A DNA stretch of 64,000 bases from positions 134,801-198,800 of the forward strand of contig JAJDVG010000010.1 in the NCBI GenBank assembly GCA_022826245.1, given 5' to 3'. Made by a program: the position numbers and the translations under genes. Below, piece after piece: positions 45,515-54,315 of this stretch. Every line of letters begins with the position of its first letter. Position 1 is the first letter of the stretch. Source of the DNA: Gammaproteobacteria bacterium (GTDB taxonomy: Bacteria > Pseudomonadota > Gammaproteobacteria > Steroidobacterales > Rariloculaceae). Below the pieces are notes generated by a model, which saw nothing but the letters and a program-made list of their open reading frames with translations, was not told the origin of the DNA and made no database searches.

Positions 45515-47008
45515 ATGGACTCGCTCTGGCCGGCACCGCAACACAAGATCGGCGACCTGCGCGATTTTCTCGAATTGCTCAGGCAACGCGGCGATTTGCG
45601 CGAGATTTCGACGCCGGTCAGCCCGCATCTCGAACTCACCGAGATTTCGAGGCGCACGCTTGAACGCCAGGGTCCGGCCCTGCTTTTCAGCGCTGCCGGC
45701 GACGGCAACGTTCGCGTACTCACGAACCTGTTCGGTACGGCCGACCGCATCGCCGCCGCCCTCGGGACCGACGGCCCGGAAGGCTTCGAGGACCTCGGCA
45801 AGCTGCTGGCCGCCCTCAAGTCGCCCGAGCCGCCGCGCGGCGTCGGCGACGCCTGGTCGAAGCTGCCGCTGCTCCGCGAAGTGCTCAAGATGGCGCCGCG
45901 CACGCTGCGCACGGCGCCCTGCCAGGAACACCTGATCGAAGGCGACGACGTCGATCTCGGCGCCTGGCCGATCCAGACCTGCTGGCCCGAGGACGCGGGA
46001 CCGCTCATCACCTGGGGGCTGACCACGACCCGCGGACCCGACGGCGGCAGGCAGAACCTCGGCATCTACCGCCAGCAGGTCATCGGCCGCAATCGCGCGA
46101 TCATGCGCTGGCTCGCGCACCGCGGCGGCGCGACCGATTTCGCGGCCTGGCGCCGGCGCCATCCCGGCGAACCGTTCCCGGTCGCCGTCAGCGTTGCCGC
46201 GGACCCCGCGACGATCCTCGCGGCCGTCACGCCGATCCCGAACACGCTGTCGGAGTATTCCTTCGCGGGCCTGCTGCGCGGGCGGCGTACCGATCTCGTC
46301 AAGTGCCTGGGCTCCGATCTGCTGGTCCCGGCGCACGCCGAGATCACGCTCGAGGGCCACATCGCGCCCGAGGACACCGCGCCCGAAGGCCCGTTCGGCG
46401 ATCACACCGGCTACTACAACGAGGTGGAGAGCTTCCCCGTCATGACGGTGGAGCGGATCACGCATCGCAGCGATCCGATCTATCACACGACCTACACGGG
46501 CCGGCCGCCCGACGAGCCCGCGGTTCTCGGTCTCGCGCTCAACGACGTCTTCGTGCCGCTGCTGCGCGCGCAGTTTCCCGAGATCGCCGACTTCTACCTG
46601 CCGAGCGAAGCGTGCTCGTACCGCGTCGCCGTGGTCAGCATGCGCAAGGAATACATCGGCCACCCGCGCCGCATCATGTTCGGGGTCTGGTCGTTTCTGC
46701 GTCAGTTCATGTACACGAAGATCGTGATCGTCGTCGACGAGGACATCGATGTGCGTTCCTGGCCGGACGTCATCTGGGCGATTTCCACGCGCGTGGACCC
46801 GAAGCGCGATACGGTGCTCGTGGAATCGACGCCGATCGACTATCTCGACTTCGCTTCGCCCACGGCCGGCCTCGGTTCGAAGCTCGGCATCGATGCGACG
46901 AACAAGTGGCCCGGCGAAGTGACCCGGGCCTGGGGGCGGCCGATCACGATGTCGCGCGAGGTCGTCGAGAGGATCGACACGATCTGGGAGGAGCTCGGGA
47001 TCGACTGA
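45515..47008 (+). CDS. ubiD: UbiD, prenylated-FMN decarboxylase (ubiquinone synthesis)
   Basis: UbiD decarboxylates 3-octaprenyl-4-hydroxybenzoate, using the prenylated FMN made by UbiX. The 497-residue product matches the family over its length: [17 protein letters not shown] near the start, [27 protein letters not shown], and the final [29 protein letters not shown]. It is transcribed away from dapF and is convergent with hemY. A small palindrome, ctcccg/cgggag at 47034-47048, follows but has no T-run. UbiX is not in the window. Confidence 0.95.
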   Translation: MDSLWPAPQHKIGDLRDFLELLRQRGDLREISTPVSPHLELTEISRRTLERQGPALLFSAAGDGNVRVLTNLFGTADRIAAALGTDGPEGFEDLGKLLAALKSPEPPRGVGDAWSKLPLLREVLKMAPRTLRTAPCQEHLIEGDDVDLGAWPIQTCWPEDAGPLITWGLTTTRGPDGGRQNLGIYRQQVIGRNRAIMRWLAHRGGATDFAAWRRRHPGEPFPVAVSVAADPATILAAVTPIPNTLSEYSFAGLLRGRRTDLVKCLGSDLLVPAHAEITLEGHIAPEDTAPEGPFGDHTGYYNEVESFPVMTVERITHRSDPIYHTTYTGRPPDEPAVLGLALNDVFVPLLRAQFPEIADFYLPSEACSYRVAVVSMRKEYIGHPRRIMFGVWSFLRQFMYTKIVIVVDEDIDVRSWPDVIWAISTRVDPKRDTVLVESTPIDYLDFASPTAGLGSKLGIDATNKWPGEVTRAWGRPITMSREVVERIDTIWEELGID

Positions 47009-47056
47009 CGCGCGGCGCGCCGGCCGGGGCTCTCTCCCGTTGCGGGAGCGCGCGAC

Positions 47057-48328
47057 TCAGCCGGAACCGACGGGCGCGGGCGGAGAAGGCGTGCCCGCCG
47101 GAGATTCGTCGCTGGACAGGCGCGCCACCGCGGGCGGCGCATCGAGCGCCGGGACATCGGGATCCGCGCCGCTCGCGAGACTCAGGCCCGAGCGGTAGGA
47201 CAGCGCCGCCTTGTCTCCCTCGCCGAGCAGATCGAGCAGCCGGCCGTAGAGGGCGTAGCCTTCCGCGTCCGGCGCGAGCGCCAGGCTCGACTCGAGGTAG
47301 CTGCGCGCCTTGCCCCAGAGTTCGTTCGACATGCAAAGACGCGCGGTCGCCTGCAACAGGGCGCCGTCCTCGGGATGCTCCTCAAGCCAGCTCTCCGCCT
47401 GCCTGAGCTGCTTGATGGGATCGGCGCCCCGGACCTCGCCGTAGGCACGCACGACATCGGCCGCCCAGCTTCGCTTGAGCGCCGCGCGCAGCTCGCGTTC
47501 GGCCTGGTCCCCCTTGCCGAGCCGTGCCAGCGCAAGCGCTCTGAGGCGCAGGAGCGCGGGCGCCCTGCGGAGCTGTCCCGACAAGGCGCTCCAGTGCCCG
47601 TCAAGCCGCGCGAGCGTCAGGCGGTCGCTGTCGACGAGCCAGCCGAAGGCCTCCGCGGCGATGCTCTCGAGCTGTTCCGGACTGAGTTTTGCGTGGCCGA
47701 GACGGGGCAGAAGCTCGCCGAGTTGCTGCCGGTCGCCGAGCGCCCGCCAGGTCTGCGCCAACAGTCCGAGACCCGCGGGGTGGTTGGGGTTCGACTCGAG
47801 GATGCGCTCCAGCGTCGCGAGCGCACGCTCGAGTTCGCCGGCCTCGAACTGCAGCTCGGCCTGGGTCAGGAGCACCGCCGTCTCCGCCTCGGGCAGTTCT
47901 TCGTAGGCGAGCTTGAGCCACTCGTTGCGCCGTTCGGCCGAGCCTTGCAACTGCGCCGCGCGCGCGGCCATGAGGTAGTTGACGAGCGGCGTGTCGGAGC
48001 CCTTGAGCCCCCGCGTCAGCAGGCGCTCGCCGGCGCGCCAGTCGCCTTCGGAGAGGTGGATGAACCCGCGCGTCAGTTTGCGGTGCGCGCGCCTGACCCG
48101 GTGCTCGGCCACGGCCGTACCGAGATCGCGCGGCATGCGCCAGATTCTCACGAGAACGCGCACGACCACGTAAAGCACGACGAGCGCGAAGACCAGCCCC
48201 GGAACGGACATCTCAACGACATAGCCGCGAAAGTTGATCAGCACGTAGCCGTTGTCCTGCAACAGAAAGTGCGCGGCGAACGCGCCCACGAGCAGGGCGG
48301 CAACGCCCCAGACCCCGTAGCGCATCAC
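47057..48328 (-). CDS. hemY: HemY, TPR-containing membrane protein of haem biosynthesis locus
   Basis: HemY (not protoporphyrinogen oxidase) is an inner-membrane protein with two N-terminal helices (about residues 5-22 and 42-60) and a periplasmic/cytoplasmic tetratricopeptide domain. The 423-residue product has the DWRAGERLLTRGL, NYLMAARAAQLQG and NPNHPAGLGLLAQTWRALGD segments typical of the family. It follows hemX with an ATGA overlap. In Gammaproteobacteria hemX and hemY normally sit after hemC and hemD; those two are not present here, so the cluster is split. Confidence 0.87.
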   Translation of the reverse strand: MMRYGVWGVAALLVGAFAAHFLLQDNGYVLINFRGYVVEMSVPGLVFALVVLYVVVRVLVRIWRMPRDLGTAVAEHRVRRAHRKLTRGFIHLSEGDWRAGERLLTRGLKGSDTPLVNYLMAARAAQLQGSAERRNEWLKLAYEELPEAETAVLLTQAELQFEAGELERALATLERILESNPNHPAGLGLLAQTWRALGDRQQLGELLPRLGHAKLSPEQLESIAAEAFGWLVDSDRLTLARLDGHWSALSGQLRRAPALLRLRALALARLGKGDQAERELRAALKRSWAADVVRAYGEVRGADPIKQLRQAESWLEEHPEDGALLQATARLCMSNELWGKARSYLESSLALAPDAEGYALYGRLLDLLGEGDKAALSYRSGLSLASGADPDVPALDAPPAVARLSSDESPAGTPSPPAPVGSG

Positions 48329-49842
48329 TCTCCCTCGGCAGCGAGTGCGCGCAGTGCGGACAGCGAACCGCCGATGTCGGGCCTGACGGGCGCGATGTCG
48401 CCATCGGCAAGTTCATCGAGCAGCGTGACGGCGTTCTGCACGGCCGCGCTGTCGGCATCGAAGTCCTGCTCGAGCAGCGTGCGTGCGGCGAGCACGCTCG
48501 TCGAGAAGGCTTCCTGCCGGCCGCTCGTCGCCGCGAAACGCGCAAGCTGCAGTTCGAGCTGCAGTTGGCGCCTGGCGAGCTGTTGCTCCGCAGCCGTGAG
48601 CACGGGAGTGACGGGCGCCTCGCGCCGCTCGACGGACACGACGCTGCCGAGCGCATTCCTGATGCTGAGCCAGAGCCTGTCGAGCCCGGGCTGCGAGCCC
48701 TCGAGCCCGGTTTCGGGCGCCGCGAACCGGTTCGGGCCGCTCGGCCTGAGCGGCAGCCCGGCCGCCTGTTCGGACAGTTGCCCGAGCGTGATGACGACGC
48801 CCTCGATGTCGGGCAGTTCCACGGCGTTGAGGGCAATGAGTTCGTTGGCGATCGCCTCGCGGACCGGGCGCAACGCCGGATTCGCCAGTACGCGCAGCCG
48901 GTCGTCGGCGACTTCGAGCGCCGCGATGGCGTTCTCCCAGCGCCCGGCAAGCGCAAGCTCGGTATTGGCGAGCGTCAGATAGTATTCGGCTTCCGCCCGC
49001 AGCAGGCCCTCGCGCGCTTCGCGCGAGCTGCCCTGGACCGCGCCGACGCGCCTTTCAAGTGTCGCGAACTGCGTCGGCAGGCTCTCGAGCAGCGCCTCGG
49101 CCCGGTCCATCCGAACGGCGAGTTCGGAGCGGCTGGCCGTCAGTTCTTCGCCGAGTGCCGCGATGCGTTCTTCGAGGCTGCTGATGTCGGCCGCCGTGCT
49201 CACCGCGGCGCCGGCCGCAACGCCAGTCCCGCCGTTGACGGGTGAACTCTCAGCGCCGGCGGTTTCCGTAGCAGTGGGCGCGGTTTCGCCGCTGACGTAG
49301 CTCTCGAGAAATTGTCGCCACAGCACTGCCGCGACAATCACGACGGCGACGGCTGCGAGCAATGCCGCCACGGCGCCGATCCTCCCGGGCCGCAAGGCGC
49401 GCACGGCACCGCCGGCAGGACGATCGGAACTCGCGGTCGTGTCGCGGTCGCCAGACGCGGCTTCTGCGTCGCGCGCAAGTGCCGCGGCAATGGCCGCCTC
49501 AGCGTCCGATACCGCCTCGTTCGTATCTTGAGCGTCGTCGCCCGATGCGACCTCGTCGGCTGTCGCAGCGTCGTCGCCGGATGCGGCATCGTCGGTTTTT
49601 GCAGCGTCGTCGCCTGATGCGGCCGCGTCGGTTTTCGCGGCGTCGTCGCCAGACGCCGTCTCGTCGGCAACCGCGGACTCTTCCTCGGCCGAAGCGGAGT
49701 CATCGACCGCAGTTTCTGCCGCTGCACTCGCCTCGGAAACCGACTCCTCGCCAGCCGCTGCCTCGCCGCTTTCGGCAGCCGCCGTTTTCTCCTCGGGTGT
49801 GTTTTCCGGTTCCGCCTGGCTTGGCGTCTCTTTCTCGCTCAT
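48325..49842 (-). CDS. hemX: HemX, membrane protein (annotated uroporphyrinogen-III C-methyltransferase-like)
   Basis: The 505-residue product has a long acidic Ala/Glu/Asp-rich cytoplasmic tail, a membrane helix (about residues 163-183, IGAVAALLAAVAVVIVAAVLW in part), and a periplasmic coiled-coil domain with EYYLTLANTELALAG. The tail includes four 12-residue repeats (ASGDDAAKTD-type). HemX is named after the haem locus and is not a proven methyltransferase. The start at 49842 begins MSEKETPSQAEPEN. It overlaps hemY. Confidence 0.85.
   Translation of the reverse strand: MSEKETPSQAEPENTPEEKTAAAESGEAAAGEESVSEASAAAETAVDDSASAEEESAVADETASGDDAAKTDAAASGDDAAKTDDAASGDDAATADEVASGDDAQDTNEAVSDAEAAIAAALARDAEAASGDRDTTASSDRPAGGAVRALRPGRIGAVAALLAAVAVVIVAAVLWRQFLESYVSGETAPTATETAGAESSPVNGGTGVAAGAAVSTAADISSLEERIAALGEELTASRSELAVRMDRAEALLESLPTQFATLERRVGAVQGSSREAREGLLRAEAEYYLTLANTELALAGRWENAIAALEVADDRLRVLANPALRPVREAIANELIALNAVELPDIEGVVITLGQLSEQAAGLPLRPSGPNRFAAPETGLEGSQPGLDRLWLSIRNALGSVVSVERREAPVTPVLTAAEQQLARRQLQLELQLARFAATSGRQEAFSTSVLAARTLLEQDFDADSAAVQNAVTLLDELADGDIAPVRPDIGGSLSALRALAAEGE
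49532..49675 (-). repeat. Four 36-bp tandem repeats inside hemX
   Basis: Units begin at 49532, 49568, 49604 and 49640 on the + strand and each starts gcgtcgtcgcc. They encode a 12-residue acidic unit like ASGDDAAKTDDA. The reading frame is kept throughout. Copies differ at several bases, so the array is not newly formed. Confidence 0.85.
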
Positions 49843-50130
49843 CGTCTCATCGCTCGGGGTCGGTCCGGCGCGGTCTCGTCGCAAGACTCGCATCCTGACG
49901 GACCGGCAATGCGCCGCAAGTCATGGCCACTCGGCAAACTCGCCCGCAGTCTAGCATGCGCGGAGCCCCCGCCCGTGCCGTCGAATCGCGGCTCAACCGC
50001 CGTCTCCCAGGGCTGTGCGCCCCTGAATTCCGCCTCGACCGCCGCAACGCCGACCAACGGGGTTATGATCGCTATTTGTCGACACATCCGCCTGATTCAT
50101 CAGTCGCAAACGGTTCCCGAGGAAAGTGAA
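49843..50130. promoter_or_regulatory. hemX-ubiK divergent spacer
   Basis: This 288-base region holds the promoters for hemX (-) and ubiK (+). A TATGAT at 50064-50069 is a possible -10 for ubiK, without a clear -35. A ribosome-binding GAGGAAAG lies eight bases before the ubiK start. No coding sequence with family features is seen. Confidence 0.35.
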
Positions 50131-50391
50131 ATGAACGACACGCCCAAGCGCCCCGATCTCGACAAGATCGCCCGCCAACTGGCCGAGACCGTGCCCGCGA
50201 ACATCAAGGCGCTGGGCGAGGACGTGGAGCGCAACGTCAAGTCGCTGCTGCAATCCGGTATCGAGCGCATGGATTTGGTGAGTCGTGAGGAATTCGATCT
50301 GCAGACCGCCGTACTCGAACGGACCCGCGAGAAACTCGCCAGGCTCGAGGCGCGGCTCGCGGAGCTCGAGGAGTCGCTCGACAGCGATTGA
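50131..50391 (+). CDS. ubiK: UbiK, coiled-coil ubiquinone accessory factor
   Basis: UbiK (formerly YqiC, BMFP domain) supports ubiquinone synthesis by forming a complex with UbiJ. The 86-residue product has ARQLAETVPANIKALGEDVERNVKSLLQSG and the long C-terminal coiled coil (REEFDLQTAVLERTREKLARLEARLAELE). The ATG at 50131 gives the standard length. comM follows 165 bases later, a common order. Confidence 0.92.
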   Translation: MNDTPKRPDLDKIARQLAETVPANIKALGEDVERNVKSLLQSGIERMDLVSREEFDLQTAVLERTREKLARLEARLAELEESLDSD

Positions 50392-50406
50392 CCCATCGGG
50401 AGTGGC

Positions 50407-50508
50407 GGCGCCCGAGCGGAACCGCACCTGCACTTGTCCTTCCCGCGTCGACGGCCCGGCGCCCGAGCGGCGGCGCAGTTGCACTTGCCGCTCGCATTTC
50501 GACGACCG
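50407..50508 (+). repeat. Two 51-bp direct repeats between ubiK and comM
   Basis: Two units starting ggcgcccgagcgg at 50407 and 50458 share further blocks (cgca, tgcacttg, tcgacg) but have diverged elsewhere. They fill most of the ubiK-comM spacer. No hairpin with a T-run is evident. Confidence 0.65.
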
Positions 50509-50556
50509 CGCGGGCACTGCCTGCGCCCGTGACCCGGCTCTCGACCGGCGCCGCGC

Positions 50557-52056
50557 ATGTCGCTCGCACGGCTGATCAGCCGGGGCCAATCCGGCCTCAC
50601 GGCTTTCGAGGTGACCGTCGAGGTGCACCTTGCGGGCGGGCTGCCGGCCTTCGCGATCACGGGGCTGCCTACGGCGGCCGTGCGGGAGAGCCGCGACCGC
50701 GTACGCGCGGCGCTGCACACGAGCGGGCTGCCCGTTCCCCCCAGCCGAATCACTGCCCATCTCGGTCCGGCCGATGTCCCGAAGGACGGCGGCCGGTTCG
50801 ATCTCGCGATCGCGCTCGGCGTCGTCAAGGCCAACGAGGGCAAGGAGTGGAAAACCGACGATATCGAGTTCATCGGCGAGCTCGCGCTCGGCGGTGAACT
50901 GAGGCCCGTCACCGGCGCCTTGCCTGCCGTGCTCGCCGCACGGGCCGCGAACCGCCGCGTGATCCTGCCCGCCGGTAACGTCGCCGAAGCCGCGCTCGTC
51001 GAGGATGCCGAGGCCTACTGCGCGAGCCATCTCAACGAAGTCCTCGATCACCTCGAAGGCAACGCGAGCCTGCCGCGCATCGCCCCGCGCAAGCCGCCGC
51101 GCACGCGCCTGGGCGCAGCCGACATCAGCGACGTGCGCGGCCACGCCGCAGCCAAGCGCGCCCTGACGATCGCTGCCGCGGGCGGCCACAACATGCTCAT
51201 GGTCGGCCCGCCGGGCAGCGGCAAGAGCATGCTCGCCGAGCGGCTGCGGGGGCTGATCCCGCCGCTCGATTGGGAAGACGCGCTCTGCGTCGCAAGCATC
51301 GCCTCGGTGGCGGGCGAACGCTCCGCACTCGCCGACGGTATCGACCCGCCCTTTCGCGCGCCGCACCACACGACGTCGGCACAGGCGCTCGTCGGCGGCG
51401 GGGCACGTCCGCGTCCGGGAGAAGTCTCGCTCGCTCACCGCGGCGTGCTGTTCCTCGACGAACTGCCGGAATTCTCGCGCGTTGCGCTCGAAGCCCTGCG
51501 CGAACCGATGGAGTCGGGCGTCGTCAGAATCTCCCGCGTGCGCGAGCAGATCGCCTTCCCGGCCCGGTTCCAGTTGATCGCCGCGATGAACCCATGCCCG
51601 TGCGGCTATCTCGGCGACGGCACCGATCGCTGCCGATGCTCGCTGACGCGCCTGCAGCAATACCAGGGCCGCGTCTCCGGGCCCTTGCTCGACCGCTTCG
51701 ACCTGCACATCGAGGTCCCGCAGGTCAGCTTCGGGGAGCTTGCGTCAAGCTCCGAGGGATCGGAATCGGCCGAACTCGGCAAGCGCATCGCCGCCGCTCG
51801 CGAACGGCAGCTCGCCCGGGACGGCTGCCTCAACTCGCAGCTCGACGATTCGGCGGTCTGGCGCGCCGTGCCGCTTGAGCGCGACGGGCTCGACTTGCTC
51901 AAGCAGGCCGTGCGGCAGTGGCAGCTCAGCGCACGCGGCACGGTGCGCGTGCTCAAGTGCGCAAGAACCATTGCGGACCTCGAAGACTGCGAGAAACCGG
52001 AAGTCGCCCACCTGGCCGAAGCGCTGCAGATGCGCTGCCTCGACCGAAGCCGCTGA
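50557..52056 (+). CDS. comM: ComM / YifB family AAA+ ATPase
   Basis: ComM is a helicase that promotes branch migration during natural transformation in several Gammaproteobacteria. The 499-residue product has the N-terminal Lon-like domain (GLPTAAVRESRDRVRAAL), Walker A GPPGSGKSMLAERL (about residue 217), Walker B VLFLDELPEFSRVALEALREPME, the FQLIAAMNPCPCGYLGD cysteine loop and a C-terminal Mg-chelatase-like domain. Whether this strain is transformable is unknown, but type IV pilus genes at the left end would fit. Confidence 0.9.
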   Translation: MSLARLISRGQSGLTAFEVTVEVHLAGGLPAFAITGLPTAAVRESRDRVRAALHTSGLPVPPSRITAHLGPADVPKDGGRFDLAIALGVVKANEGKEWKTDDIEFIGELALGGELRPVTGALPAVLAARAANRRVILPAGNVAEAALVEDAEAYCASHLNEVLDHLEGNASLPRIAPRKPPRTRLGAADISDVRGHAAAKRALTIAAAGGHNMLMVGPPGSGKSMLAERLRGLIPPLDWEDALCVASIASVAGERSALADGIDPPFRAPHHTTSAQALVGGGARPRPGEVSLAHRGVLFLDELPEFSRVALEALREPMESGVVRISRVREQIAFPARFQLIAAMNPCPCGYLGDGTDRCRCSLTRLQQYQGRVSGPLLDRFDLHIEVPQVSFGELASSSEGSESAELGKRIAAARERQLARDGCLNSQLDDSAVWRAVPLERDGLDLLKQAVRQWQLSARGTVRVLKCARTIADLEDCEKPEVAHLAEALQMRCLDRSR

Positions 52057-52085
52057 GCGGCGCTGGCCTGCCCGATACGCTGGGC

Positions 52086-52091
52086 TATAAT
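52086..52091 (+). promoter_or_regulatory. Candidate -10 box for the cytochrome c5 gene
   Basis: A perfect TATAAT lies 30 bases before the TTG start. The sequence at -35 is a poor match, so only the -10 is claimed. Confidence 0.5.
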
Positions 52092-52120
52092 CGCGCCGCT
52101 TCAGGCCTCGGGAAGGCACC

Positions 52121-52648
52121 TTGAGCACACGGGATCATCGATTTTTCGACAGCTTCATGCTCGCGCTCGGCATCTTTGTCGGCGTGATCGCGGGGCTCGT
52201 GTTCTTCGTGCGCATGAACGCGATCGAGGCCAGGGACCAGTTCCCGCTCGACGATCCCGAGATCCAGGCCGCCATCGCGGAACGGATTCGTCCGGTCGGC
52301 AGCGTGCTGTTGATCGGCGACCCGGAAATAGAAGCGGCAGCCGCCACGATCGCGATCGCGGCGCCCCTGCCGGTAGACACCGTGCTCACAGGCGCGCAGA
52401 CCTACAACGAAGCCTGTTATCTGTGCCACTCGGCGCCTGGCGTCGGCGGGGCGCCGGTAATTGGCGACGTAGAAGCCTGGCTGCCGCGAATCGAGCAGGG
52501 AATCGAGATCCTCCACGAGCGCTCCCTCGCAGGCTATCAGGGCGAGCTCGGTTTCATGCCGGCCAAGGGCGGGCGTGTCGACCTGTCCGACGCAGAGGTC
52601 ACCTCGGCCGTCGACTACATGATCGAGCAGGTGCCGGCGGCTGAATAA
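52121..52648 (+). CDS. Membrane-anchored cytochrome c5-type protein
   Basis: The 175-residue product has an N-terminal membrane helix (about residues 10-31) that anchors it in the periplasm, and one haem motif CYLCH (about 99). The following GVGGAPVIGDVEAWLPRIEQG and FMPAKGG (axial Met) are typical of cytochrome c5. The usual second CxxC (GGCxxC) near the end is GGRVDLSD here, so the structural disulfide of most c5 proteins is absent. The start is TTG, 30 bases after a good -10. It probably carries electrons to a terminal oxidase or denitrification enzyme; that is inference. Confidence 0.85.
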   Translation: MSTRDHRFFDSFMLALGIFVGVIAGLVFFVRMNAIEARDQFPLDDPEIQAAIAERIRPVGSVLLIGDPEIEAAAATIAIAAPLPVDTVLTGAQTYNEACYLCHSAPGVGGAPVIGDVEAWLPRIEQGIEILHERSLAGYQGELGFMPAKGGRVDLSDAEVTSAVDYMIEQVPAAE

Positions 52649-52673
52649 CGCCGGACCACGTTCGGCTGCATCC

Positions 52674-54008
52674 TTATTCGACCAGCGCCTGGTAGACCGC
52701 TGTCCCGAACTTTCCTCCGACGTTCATCTCGTCGCCCGGGAATCGCTGCGTCAGCAGGATGGCGAACATCCGCTCGCTCGGGTCCACAAAGAAACTCGTG
52801 TTGAAGAAGCCGCCCCAGTAGTAGTTGCCGGCCGATTGCGTCTCGCCGACCTGACCGGGATCCTCGATGACGCCGAAGCCGAGACCGAACTTCATTCCGG
52901 GCGCGACGTTCAGTTCGCCGATCTGGTTACGCGTCATGAACTCGACGGTCTTGGGGGAGATGAGCCGCACGCCGTCGAGTTCGCCGCCGTTGAGCATGAG
53001 CTGTAGAAAACGCGCGTAGTCGCTCGCCGTCGATACGAGCCCGGCGCCGCCTGAGAAGTAGGTCTGCGGCCCGTCGTAGTGAAAGCCCGCCGAGTAGACG
53101 AGCGTGCCGAGTTCGATCGGTTCGGGGCCGAGTTCGACCAGGCTGCCGTCGGGTCCGTTGTTGTAGACGCTTGCCAGCCGCGCCGCCGCCGTTTCCGAAT
53201 CGATGAAGAACGCCGTGTCGACCATGCCGAGCGGCTCGAAGATGCGGTTCTCGAAAAACTCCGCGAGCGTCATCTCCGAGACGACCTCGACGAGACGGCC
53301 GAGCACGTCGATCGACAGGCTGTAGGCCCACTGGGAACCCGGCTCGAACAGCAGCGGCACCTGAGCCAGTTGACCCGGCAGGTCGGCGATCAGCCCGTCG
53401 GTCTGCGAAAGACCGTCCGAGACGCCGGCTTCAACGTAGCGGTGCGCGAGCTCCTCGGGTCCGGCGCCCTCCGCGATGAAGCGATAGCTCAGCCCCGACG
53501 TGTGCGCCAGCAGATCGTGGATCGAAATCTCGTTGGCGGCGGGAACGCTGCCCTCTCCCTCCGATGACAGCACGCTCAAACCGCCGAGTTCCGGTATGAA
53601 CTTCGAGACCGGTTCGTTGAGCAGGAAGTGGCCTTCCTCGTAGAGCATCATCACGGCCAGGCTCGTGATCGGCTTCGTCATCGAGGCGAAGCGGAAGATC
53701 GTGTCGGTCTGCATCGGCTCGCCGTCGTCAATGTCGGCCATGCCGTAGGCGGAAAAGTGGGCAACGTGCCCGTTCCGAGCGATGAGCGCAACGGCGCCTG
53801 CGATCTGATCGTCGGCGACGGCGCTCTCGACCAGGGCGTCGATGCGCCCGAGCCGTTCGGCCGAGAAGCCGACGGTCGCCGGATCCGCCGTCGGCAGGCC
53901 TTGCGCCAGCGCCGCGGCGGTACCGAGCAGCAGGCTGGCGCCAAGCGTGGATGCCAGTGAAACCGCCGAACGGATCGATGCAGGAGTGGGTGTTCGCTTG
54001 TCTTTCAT
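52674..54008 (-). CDS. EstB-like serine hydrolase (beta-lactamase class C fold), exported
   Basis: The 444-residue product has a signal peptide (ending AAALAQ, about residue 36) and the serine beta-lactamase fold. Motifs are SMTK (SxxK, about residue 108), YSL in WAYSLSIDVLG as the tyrosine motif, and GGAG near the C-terminus. WxYSLxxDVLG is typical of EstB-type esterases, not of resistance enzymes with YxN and KTG. The start at 54008 gives a basic signal region. It probably cleaves esters or small peptides in the periplasm. It is not evidence for beta-lactam resistance. Confidence 0.85.
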   Translation of the reverse strand: MKDKRTPTPASIRSAVSLASTLGASLLLGTAAALAQGLPTADPATVGFSAERLGRIDALVESAVADDQIAGAVALIARNGHVAHFSAYGMADIDDGEPMQTDTIFRFASMTKPITSLAVMMLYEEGHFLLNEPVSKFIPELGGLSVLSSEGEGSVPAANEISIHDLLAHTSGLSYRFIAEGAGPEELAHRYVEAGVSDGLSQTDGLIADLPGQLAQVPLLFEPGSQWAYSLSIDVLGRLVEVVSEMTLAEFFENRIFEPLGMVDTAFFIDSETAAARLASVYNNGPDGSLVELGPEPIELGTLVYSAGFHYDGPQTYFSGGAGLVSTASDYARFLQLMLNGGELDGVRLISPKTVEFMTRNQIGELNVAPGMKFGLGFGVIEDPGQVGETQSAGNYYWGGFFNTSFFVDPSERMFAILLTQRFPGDEMNVGGKFGTAVYQALVE

Positions 54009-54210
54009 TGGTCTGCTGTCTCCGCGTAATGGATGGAAATGATCCGCCAACGTAGGGCCACAGGTTCAGGATAATCAATCTTCCGCAAACAGACGCCAGC
54101 ACAGCACGGCTTGCGATGTCGCGGGCGCCTGAAACGGGCCGGAAATCGACGCAGGAAGCCTGCGCGGATAGTTCAACTGTTTCAGCAGTTCCAATGGCGC
54201 CGCCAGCGCT

Positions 54211-54315
54211 GTCCGGTCTCGTTACCTGATATCCGGTTGATCCCAAAATAGACTGTTGGGTGGCGCTGCAGGTGTTCTCCGTCCGGTCTCCTTACCTCGT
54301 ACCCAGTTGATCCCA
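54211..54315. repeat. Duplicated 3' end of the prolyl oligopeptidase gene
   Basis: 54211-54245 matches 54281-54315 at about 30 of 35 bases, a spacing of exactly 70. The right copy is the real end of the prolyl oligopeptidase gene (WDQLGTR, stop). The left copy encodes WDQPDIR then a stop on the same strand. It may be the tail of a deleted tandem gene. Confidence 0.65.

Noticed and set aside
45510-45515. TATAAA as a promoter -10 for ubiD
   Set aside because: It overlaps the ubiD start codon, and no later start fits the family N-terminus.
47034-47048. Bidirectional terminator between ubiD and hemY
   Set aside because: A 6-bp stem without T-run; mentioned under ubiD but not strong enough for its own entry.
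52674-54008. Beta-lactam resistance gene
   Set aside because: The tyrosine motif is YSL in an EstB-type context and there is no KTG box; it is better read as an esterase or peptidase.
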